Part shown: positions 1 to 5,286 of the stretch, piece after piece | How positions within the stretch are numbered: position 1 is the first letter of the stretch | Layout: the number at the start of each line of letters is the position of its first letter | Assembly: GCA_913063005.1 (NCBI GenBank) | Contig: CAJXZI010000157.1 | Coordinates: forward strand, 1-5,286 | Direction: 5' to 3' | Source: an uncultured Halieaceae bacterium | Lineage (GTDB): Bacteria > Pseudomonadota > Gammaproteobacteria > Pseudomonadales > Halieaceae | DNA: 5,286 nucleotides | Made by a program: the position numbers and the translations under genes | Notes under the pieces: model-generated | Told to the model about the DNA's origin: nothing | Databases searched by the model: none | Seen by the model: only the letters and a program-made list of their open reading frames with translations

Positions 1-1165
1 GCAGTTAGAGACACTGAACGAACATTGAGAGGGCTAGAATCTCCCACGGAATGATGTGGCTGATCAGCGTCAGGGGATTGTGCACGTTATGGGCCCTGAG
101 CAAGGCGCCACCTTACCCGGTATGACCATTGTTTGCGGTGATTCTCACACGTCGACTCACGGGGCCTTTGGTGCATTGGCTCACGGTATTGGGACTTCGG
201 AAGTCGAACACGTTCTTGCGACGCAATGCCTGCTGACTAAAAAGATGAAGAATTTCCGCGTCACTATCGACGGCGAAATTCAAGCAGGTGTCTCCGCGAA
301 GGATCTGGCGCTTGCAGTGATTGGGCGCATTGGTACAGCCGGTGCGACTGGCTGTGCGCTTGAGTTTGCCGGCTCTGCCGTCACCGCACTTTCCATGGAA
401 GGGCGGATGACGCTCTGTAACATGGCGATTGAGGCGGGTGCGCGAGCGGGTATGGTGGGTGTTGACGCTACGACGCTTGAGTACGTAGAAGGCCGACCAA
501 TGGCACCAAAGGGCGCGCAGTGGGAGCAGGCGCGCGCATACTGGTTGACGCTTCACAGTGACGATGATGCAGTCTTCGATCACGAAGTGCGACTGGACGC
601 GTCGAAAATCGCTCCACAAGTTACTTGGGGAACATCCCCGGAAATGGTGACTTCCATCGAGGGGCGAGTCCCACGCTCCACGGACTTGGCCGACGAGACC
701 GCTAGGAAGTCGCTAACGCGAGCCCTGGAGTATATGGGCCTCGAGGAAGGTATGGCGCTCTCTGATGTGGCCGTGGATATGGTGTTCATCGGCTCTTGCA
801 CCAATGCGCGGATCGAGGATATGCGTGCGGCGGCCGAGATTGTAAAAGGCCGTCAGAAAGCGCGTAACGTCGAGCGTGTGTTGGTCGTACCGGGTTCCGG
901 CTTGGTTAAAGCGCAGGCGGAAGCAGAGGGCCTCGATCAGATCTTCACCGCAGCGGGCATGGAATGGCGTGCACCTGGTTGTTCGATGTGTCTTGCGATG
1001 AATGCGGACAAAGTTGAGCCTGGTAAGCGTTGTGCATCGACGTCTAATCGTAATTTCGAGGGCCGGCAGGGCTTTGGTGGTCGCACGCACCTGGTTAGCC
1101 CTGCGATGGCGGCGTCAGCGGCCGTATCGGGCACCTTTACCCATCCTGCTGAGTTGGAGGACTAG
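1..1165 (+). CDS. leuC: 3-isopropylmalate dehydratase large subunit, 5'-partial with a frame disruption near the left edge
   Basis: This is the large, iron-sulfur subunit of isopropylmalate isomerase. With LeuD it converts 2-isopropylmalate to 3-isopropylmalate in the cytoplasm (leucine synthesis). The clean frame runs to the TAG at 1163-1165. It contains QGIVHVMGPEQG, the CGDSHTSTHGAFGALAHGIG motif and all three cluster cysteines: SCTNARIED (Cys codon 797-799) and the pair in PGCSMC (Cys codons 980-982 and 989-991). It ends with the family's CASTSNRNFEGRQG and GGRTHLVSPAMAA motifs. The GTG at 56 is only a nominal start, because about 105 N-terminal residues of a normal ~470-residue LeuC are missing. 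Upstream, bases 2-22 read QLETLNE in the same frame, 21-47 read NIERARISH in another frame, and 53 onward returns to DVADQ. TGA (26-28) and TAG (35-37) interrupt the expected frame. This could be sequencing error near a contig end or a real lesion. Family identity is certain; the state of the 5' end is not. Confidence 0.93.
1156..1160 (+). promoter_or_regulatory. Ribosome binding site of leuD
   Basis: GGAGG lies inside the last codons of leuC, 8 nt before the GTG at 1169. It supports that GTG as the leuD start. Translation of the two subunits is probably coupled, since ribosomes finishing leuC cover this site. Confidence 0.8.
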
Positions 1166-1168
1166 ACC

Positions 1169-1819
1169 GTGAAAGCTTTTACTATTTTAGAGGGTCTTGT
1201 CGTGCCGCTTGATCGAGCGAATGTCGACACCGATCTCATCATTCCAAAGCAGTTTTTGAAGTCAATTAAGCGCACAGGGTTTGGTCCCAATCTATTTGAT
1301 GAACTGCGCTACACGGATCCCTATGACGAAGCGGACCCGGCTGCCGAGCGATGCGAGAATCCCGAGTTCACGCTCAATCAGTCGCGCTTCGCAGGCGCGA
1401 CGATTTTACTTGGGCGCGAAAACTTCGGTTGCGGTTCGAGTCGAGAGCATGCGGTGTGGGCACTCGATCAATTCGGTATTCGATGCGTTATCGCGCCAAG
1501 CTTTGCTGATATCTTCAAGAATAACGCCTTTAAAAGCGGCTTATTACCCGTGGAGCTACCTGAAAGCGAGATCGACGAACTGTTTGAACGTATTACCGCA
1601 GGCGAGGCTCTGCAACTAAGAGTCGATTTACAAGAGGAGAAAGTCTGGTTGGATGAAAATCGCAGTGTCAGTTTCACTGTCGATCCTTTCCGACGCAGTT
1701 GCTTGCTTCAAGGTCTTGACGACATTGGGATTACGCTACAACGCGAAGATGCGATTTCGCAGTTTGAGGCAAAGCATAAAGCCACCCAGCCGTGGCTTTT
1801 TAATGAGGTGAATTTGTGA
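1169..1819 (+). CDS. leuD: 3-isopropylmalate dehydratase small subunit
   Basis: This is the small swivelling-domain subunit that pairs with LeuC to isomerise 2-isopropylmalate to 3-isopropylmalate. The 216-residue product is close to the family's usual 200-215. It opens with MKAFTILEGLVVPLDRANVD, the typical LeuD start. It has NVDTDLIIPK at residues 18-27 and the signature GRENFGCGSSREHA at 82-95, followed by the conserved IAPSFADIFKNNAFKSGLLP stretch at 108-127. The start is GTG, chosen because it sits 8 nt after a good GGAGG, 3 nt after the leuC stop, and gives the expected N-terminus. The C-terminal tail (to about residue 216) is around 15 residues longer than E. coli LeuD, as in Pseudomonas-like versions. 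Its stop overlaps the leuB start by 4 nt. All key motifs are intact and I see no sign of transfer. Confidence 0.97.
   Translation: MKAFTILEGLVVPLDRANVDTDLIIPKQFLKSIKRTGFGPNLFDELRYTDPYDEADPAAERCENPEFTLNQSRFAGATILLGRENFGCGSSREHAVWALDQFGIRCVIAPSFADIFKNNAFKSGLLPVELPESEIDELFERITAGEALQLRVDLQEEKVWLDENRSVSFTVDPFRRSCLLQGLDDIGITLQREDAISQFEAKHKATQPWLFNEVNL
1805..1810 (+). promoter_or_regulatory. Ribosome binding site of leuB
   Basis: GAGGTG lies within the last leuD codons, 5 nt before the GTG at 1816. It decides the leuB start, which overlaps the leuD stop as GTGA, an arrangement typical of translational coupling. Confidence 0.75.
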
Positions 1820-2901
1820 GTCAGCACAGCGTATTGCTGCTCCCGGGCGACGGTATTGGTCCGGAAGTGGTTGGCGAGGCCAAAAAAGTGATGGAGGCCG
1901 TTGCATCACTGCACGACTTCGGAATCGATTTTTCGGTTGCAGATCTTGGTGGTGTTGCGATTGACAACAGCGGTTCACCTTACCCGGAATCTACGAAAGA
2001 ACTCGCCAAGGCAGCTGATGCGATTTTGCTTGGTGCAGTAGGCGGGCCTGCCTGGGACGGGTTGCCGGCGGCTGAACGTCCTGAGCGAGGTCTGTTGGCG
2101 ATTCGGGCAGACTTGGATCTCTTTTGCAATTTACGACCAGCGCTGCTGTATCCGCAGCTGGCGGATGCCTCCAGCCTCAAACCAGAATTAGTAGCCGGGC
2201 TAGATCTCCTTATTGTCAGAGAGCTCACAGGCGGCATTTACTTTGGGGAGCCCCGTGGTATCGAGGCCGACGAGTCCGGGCTGCGCCGAGGATTCAACAC
2301 GGATGTTTACGACGAAAACGAGATTCGTCGGATTGCCCATCTAGCCTTTCAGTTCGCTCGCAAGCGCGGTGGGCGCTTGTGCTCGGTGGATAAGGCGAAT
2401 GTCTTGGAAGTCACTATGCTTTGGCGTGAGATTGTCTCCGATCTGGCATCCGAGTACCCAGACATCGAGTTGAGCCATATGTATGTTGATAACGCGGCAA
2501 TGCAACTTGTTCGCGCGCCCAAGCAGTTCGATGTCGTGCTCACAGGCAATTTATTCGGCGATATTCTGTCGGATACGGCGGCCATGCTCACGGGTTCAAT
2601 CGGTATGTTGCCCTCGGCCTCACTCAATTCAGAGTCTCGAGGGCTTTACGAGCCGGTTCATGGGTCAGCCCCCGACATAGCAGGTCAGGGTAAAGCGAAT
2701 CCTCTAGCGACCATATTGTCTGCAGCGATGCTCTTGCGCTACTCGCTAAATGAGGACGCAGCCGCGAAGTCAATCGAAAGCGCAGTTGAGCGGGTGCTCG
2801 ATAGCGGGTTGCGCACGGGTGATATTGCGGCACCGGGAGAGTCAGTTTGCTCTACTGCCGATATGGGTGATGCCGTGGTGACCGCGTTGAGCGCAGCGTA
2901 A
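1816..2901 (+). CDS. leuB: 3-isopropylmalate dehydrogenase
   Basis: This cytoplasmic NAD-dependent enzyme oxidises and decarboxylates 3-isopropylmalate, giving 2-ketoisocaproate for the final leucine transamination. The product is 361 residues (E. coli LeuB has 363). It starts with the Rossmann-like LLLPGDGIGPEVV at residues 7-19. By alignment from memory to the Thermus enzyme, substrate-binding Arg97, Arg107 and Arg135, catalytic Tyr142 and Lys193, and metal-binding Asp225, Asp249 and Asp253 are all present. The family signature begins at NLFGDILSD (245-253). Asp277 in HGSAPDIAGQGKANP is the residue that favours NAD over NADP. The start is GTG, 5 nt after GAGGTG and overlapping leuD by 4 nt. 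In Pseudomonas, as I recall, a methyltransferase-like gene separates leuD and leuB; none is present here. asd follows after 15 nt. Confidence 0.97.
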   Translation: MSQHSVLLLPGDGIGPEVVGEAKKVMEAVASLHDFGIDFSVADLGGVAIDNSGSPYPESTKELAKAADAILLGAVGGPAWDGLPAAERPERGLLAIRADLDLFCNLRPALLYPQLADASSLKPELVAGLDLLIVRELTGGIYFGEPRGIEADESGLRRGFNTDVYDENEIRRIAHLAFQFARKRGGRLCSVDKANVLEVTMLWREIVSDLASEYPDIELSHMYVDNAAMQLVRAPKQFDVVLTGNLFGDILSDTAAMLTGSIGMLPSASLNSESRGLYEPVHGSAPDIAGQGKANPLATILSAAMLLRYSLNEDAAAKSIESAVERVLDSGLRTGDIAAPGESVCSTADMGDAVVTALSAA

Positions 2902-2916
2902 AGAGTTGGAAGGATT

Positions 2917-3936
2917 ATGAAAACGTTTAATGTAGCGATCGTCGGTGCGACTGGTGCAGTGGGTGAGGTGCTCCTCGAGCTTCTTGAGGCGCGTCAATTT
3001 CCTGTTAATAATCTTTATTTGTTAGCCTCGGAACGATCCGCTGGCACGACGTTGAGCTTTAAGGGTAAGCGAATCGTCGTCCAGAATTTGGCGGAGTTTG
3101 ATTTCTCACAAGCCGAAATTGGCCTGTTTTCGGCAGGCGGCTCAATCAGCGCAGAGTTTGCCCCTAAGGCTGCTGCCGCAGGCTGCGTTGTAATCGATAA
3201 CACCTCACACTTTCGACGCGATGACGATATTCCGTTAGTCGTGCCCGAGGTCAACAGTCATGCCCTGGCTAGGTTCGCGGATAGAAACATCATCGCCAAC
3301 CCAAATTGCTCAACGATTCAGATGTTGGTGGCGTTAAAGCCCATTTACGATTCCGTTGGCATTGCCAGAATAAACGTGGCTACCTATCAGGCGGTCAGTG
3401 GTACGGGAAAGTCTGCGATCGAAGAGCTAGCGGGGCAAACAGCGCGTCTCCTGAACGGACAGCCTGCTGAGTCAAAAGTCTATCCCAAGCAAATCGCGTT
3501 CAACGCGCTACCGCATATTGATTCTTTTCAGGACAACGGTTACACGCGTGAAGAGATGAAAATGGTCTGGGAGACGCAGAAAATCTTTGAAGACGACAGC
3601 ATTTCAGTGAATCCAACCTGCGTTCGAATCCCTGTTTTTCACGGGCACTCAGAAGCCGTTCACATTGAGACGAAACGTCCAATAACGGCGGTAGAGGCAA
3701 AAGCGCTACTTGAGAGCGCGCCAGGCGTTAAGGTGATCGACGAGCGCGCCGATGGGGGTTACCCGACCCCTGTATCCGATGCGGCAGGTTCGGATCCGGT
3801 TTACGTCGGTAGGGTCCGTGAAGACATCAGTCACGCGATGGGGCTGAACTTGTGGGTGGTCTCAGACAACTTACGCAAGGGCGCAGCTTTGAACTCGGTT
3901 CAGATCGCCGAAGTTTTGATCGAAAAATACCTCTGA
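2917..3936 (+). CDS. asd: Aspartate-semialdehyde dehydrogenase (339-residue, V. cholerae Asd2-like class)
   Basis: Asd reduces L-aspartyl-4-phosphate with NADPH to aspartate semialdehyde, the precursor of diaminopimelate/lysine, threonine and methionine. The N-terminus carries the nucleotide-binding GATGAVG (residues 10-16). The catalytic cysteine is Cys131 in NPNCSTIQM. The substrate arginine and catalytic histidine are Arg237 and His244 in RIPVFHGH, with the same 7-residue spacing as Arg267/His274 of E. coli Asd. The 339 residues and motifs such as NTSHFRRDDDIPLVVPEVN (95-113) match the shorter class found in Gram-positives and as V. cholerae Asd2, not the ~367-residue E. coli type. These intact residues argue against an inactive Usg-like paralogue. 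The ATG at 2917 is preceded by GGAAGGA (2908-2914), a rather short spacing. The gene lies 15 nt after leuB and is probably cotranscribed with it. Confidence 0.96.
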   Translation: MKTFNVAIVGATGAVGEVLLELLEARQFPVNNLYLLASERSAGTTLSFKGKRIVVQNLAEFDFSQAEIGLFSAGGSISAEFAPKAAAAGCVVIDNTSHFRRDDDIPLVVPEVNSHALARFADRNIIANPNCSTIQMLVALKPIYDSVGIARINVATYQAVSGTGKSAIEELAGQTARLLNGQPAESKVYPKQIAFNALPHIDSFQDNGYTREEMKMVWETQKIFEDDSISVNPTCVRIPVFHGHSEAVHIETKRPITAVEAKALLESAPGVKVIDERADGGYPTPVSDAAGSDPVYVGRVREDISHAMGLNLWVVSDNLRKGAALNSVQIAEVLIEKYL

Positions 3937-3961
3937 CAAAGCCTTGATGTCGCGTTAATAT
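3933..3961 (+). promoter_or_regulatory. Possible sigma-70-type promoter for the fimV-like gene
   Basis: CTGACA (3933-3938, 5 of 6 matches to the -35 consensus TTGACA) is followed after exactly 17 nt by TAATAT (3956-3961, 4 of 6 matches to TATAAT). The -35 box overlaps the asd stop codon. Transcription would begin near 3968, leaving a leader of about 16 nt before the ATG at 3984. The change of function from biosynthesis to a polarity protein makes a separate promoter reasonable, but read-through from asd is equally possible. This is a pattern match only. Confidence 0.35.
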
Positions 3962-3983
3962 CGACGTGGGGGATGGCCTTTTT

Positions 3984-5286
3984 ATGTTGATTAGACGAAC
4001 GCACCAAACTTTAGCGGCGAGCATAGCGCTCGTCGTGTCGCACAGTGCACTCGCAATTGGTGTCGGTGAGATTGTCGTTAACTCTTACGTGAACGAACCG
4101 CTGTCTGCTGAGATTGCCGTGTTGGACCCAAAGGATCTGTCTGATTCTGAAGTCATCGCTTCACTCGCTTCCTTGGAGGATTTCGAGCGGTTAGGCATCG
4201 AGCGTCACTACAGTTTGGGTTCCCTTGTTTTCGAAACAAATATGACGGGCAGTGCGTCGTCGGCGATACGTGTCACGACCGAAAATCCGATCCGTGAACC
4301 TTACCTAAACTTCCTTATCGAACTTAAGTGGCCCGAGGGGCGGGTGCTGCGTGAGTACACCGTATTTCTTGACCTGAGACCTAGACCTCAAGTTACATCG
4401 ACGAAACGAAGTTCTGACCGGGGGCAAGCTTCAGTTCCGAAGCCCAGATTGAATCCCGGAGCGTATCGTGTTGCGCCGAACGATACTTTAGGCGAGATCG
4501 CTGCGAGGTTCAGAGGCGATGGTGTTACTATCGACCAGATGATGCTGGCCATCAAAGATGCGAACCCGGGAAAGTTTTTACGCGATAATATCAACGGCAT
4601 TCGCGCAGGCGTGTTGCTTGAAATCCCCTCGAGGATCGACGAGTCGCTGTCAGCACGCGATGCGGCGCGGCGGGTGGCTGATCAATGGGATGAATGGACA
4701 CAGCCTGTTGCTTCTCGGGGGCTCCGCATTGTCGCCGACAATGAAATCGAGTTTTTGGACGATTCAGTTACCGAGGATGACGCCGGTGGTGGATCGCTAC
4801 CAGCAATCGATTCGGGTGGCGCAGCTAACGTTGCCCCTGCATCAGCAGATCCGCAAATAGAGTCTGAGACGCGTGCTTTGGGGAATAGCGGGAATGACCT
4901 CGCTGCGATTGAAGCGCGTCTCGTAGCCTTAAGCGATCAGCTAACCGAGATTCAGAATGTTGTGGCCTCCAAGGATGAGGAGATAGCGACGCTCAAAGCT
5001 GAGCTGGCACGACGGCCTGTGGCGAGCGCTAGTGCGCCAGCCTCTGCCTTTGAGCAATCCACAACGCCAGCAGAAGAAAAGTCGGGTACTAACATTGTGT
5101 TCTGGTCGTTACTGATCGCAGTTCTAGCGGCCGGAGCGTATATCGCTCGCCGCCGATTCAGCGGCTTGCGAGAGGGAGGTTCTGATAATTCTGTTGCGTC
5201 GGTTAAAGATCGCTTAGACACCCCGTTGGACGATTTGCTCCCGGTTCCATCGCAAGGTGGGTCGATTCGCCAGTCCAGTGATTCAG
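3984..5286 (+). CDS. fimV: FimV-like pole/type IV pilus assembly protein, 3'-partial
   Basis: FimV family proteins sit in the inner membrane, bind peptidoglycan, and organise the pole, type IV pili and type II secretion. An open frame of 434 codons runs from ATG 3984 to the right edge without a stop. Residues 1-24 look like a signal peptide (Arg4-Arg5, hydrophobic core, cleavage after ALA). The FimV N-terminal domain covers about 25-131, including SYVNEPLSAEI and REPYLNFLIELKWPEGR. A FimV-type LysM domain spans about 161-215 (YRVAPNDTLGEIA, QMMLAI, ANPGKF, NINGIRAG). An acidic, low-complexity linker follows, then a likely coiled coil (304-343), an Ala/Ser/Pro-rich stretch and one membrane helix (about 370-387) followed by ARRRFSGLR, which fits a cytoplasmic C-terminus. 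The C-terminal TPR domain would lie beyond the window. The start is supported by GGGGGA (3968-3973) 10 nt upstream; an in-frame GTG at 3966 is less likely. The asd-fimV adjacency supports the name. Confidence 0.9.
   Translation, partial: MLIRRTHQTLAASIALVVSHSALAIGVGEIVVNSYVNEPLSAEIAVLDPKDLSDSEVIASLASLEDFERLGIERHYSLGSLVFETNMTGSASSAIRVTTENPIREPYLNFLIELKWPEGRVLREYTVFLDLRPRPQVTSTKRSSDRGQASVPKPRLNPGAYRVAPNDTLGEIAARFRGDGVTIDQMMLAIKDANPGKFLRDNINGIRAGVLLEIPSRIDESLSARDAARRVADQWDEWTQPVASRGLRIVADNEIEFLDDSVTEDDAGGGSLPAIDSGGAANVAPASADPQIESETRALGNSGNDLAAIEARLVALSDQLTEIQNVVASKDEEIATLKAELARRPVASASAPASAFEQSTTPAEEKSGTNIVFWSLLIAVLAAGAYIARRRFSGLREGGSDNSVASVKDRLDTPLDDLLPVPSQGGSIRQSSDS

Noticed and set aside
56..58. 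GTG at 56 as the true leuC start
   Set aside because: About 105 conserved N-terminal residues would be missing, and recognisable LeuC residues continue upstream in shifted frames, so this is an internal codon rather than a start.
113..619. A 168-codon open frame on the minus strand inside leuC
   Set aside because: It lies entirely opposite strongly conserved leuC codons, its Arg/Cys/His-rich translation resembles no family I know, and I see no ribosome binding site or promoter for it. It is a shadow of the coding strand.
713..1134. Minus-strand open frames opposite the second half of leuC
   Set aside because: They overlap the conserved iron-sulfur region of leuC, and their translations are Arg/Thr-rich without recognisable motifs.
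3966..3968. In-frame GTG as an alternative start for the fimV-like gene
   Set aside because: It would add six residues (with Gly and Asp) before the Arg-Arg of the signal peptide, overlap the GGGGGA ribosome binding site, and lie upstream of the predicted transcription start. The ATG at 3984 fits better.
3947..3983. Possible rho-independent terminator after asd
   Set aside because: ATGTCG (3947-3952) can pair with CGACGT (3962-3967) with one wobble and a 9-nt loop, but the T run (3979-3983) is 11 nt away from the stem, and the loop overlaps the better -10 candidate. The stem is too weak to call.
4558..4860. A 100-codon plus-strand open frame within the fimV-like gene
   Set aside because: It is in a different frame from the continuous FimV translation, which shows clear LysM motifs across the same bases.

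Overview
The window reads as a stretch of gammaproteobacterial chromosome carrying five same-strand genes: leuC (3' part), leuD, leuB, asd and the 5' part of a fimV-like gene. Three things point to the lineage. The order leuC-leuD-leuB-asd-fimV is one I know from Pseudomonas and relatives. The asd belongs to the class seen as Vibrio cholerae Asd2. FimV is a gammaproteobacterial pilus/polarity protein. Base composition looks moderate, but I did not compute it. I cannot name a genus; a free-living, possibly marine gammaproteobacterium would fit. I see no mobile element, CRISPR array, RNA gene or phage gene.

Positions 1-1165 hold the C-terminal three quarters of leuC. Its first ~55 bases are disrupted: LeuC-like residues continue upstream of the clean frame, but in two different frames with stops in the expected one. 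leuD (1169-1819) follows 3 nt after the leuC stop. leuB (1816-2901) overlaps leuD by 4 nt. asd (2917-3936) starts 15 nt after leuB. The tight packing, with a Shine-Dalgarno-like sequence before each start, implies one leuCDB-asd transcript. A 47-nt gap (3937-3983) contains a plausible sigma-70-type promoter. After it a fimV-like gene opens at 3984 and runs off the right edge without a stop; 434 codons are visible.

LeuC and LeuD together form isopropylmalate isomerase (2-isopropylmalate to 3-isopropylmalate). LeuB oxidises 3-isopropylmalate to the direct precursor of 2-ketoisocaproate, so the three cover the middle of leucine synthesis. Asd makes aspartate semialdehyde, the branch point to lysine/diaminopimelate, threonine and methionine. 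FimV is unrelated in function: it is an inner-membrane, peptidoglycan-binding organiser of the cell pole and type IV pili. Its placement here is a conserved neighbourhood rather than a shared pathway.

I did not find an undescribed system. The most useful second looks are the broken reading frame at the left edge, the identity of the single asd, and the short periplasmic linker of the FimV-like protein.
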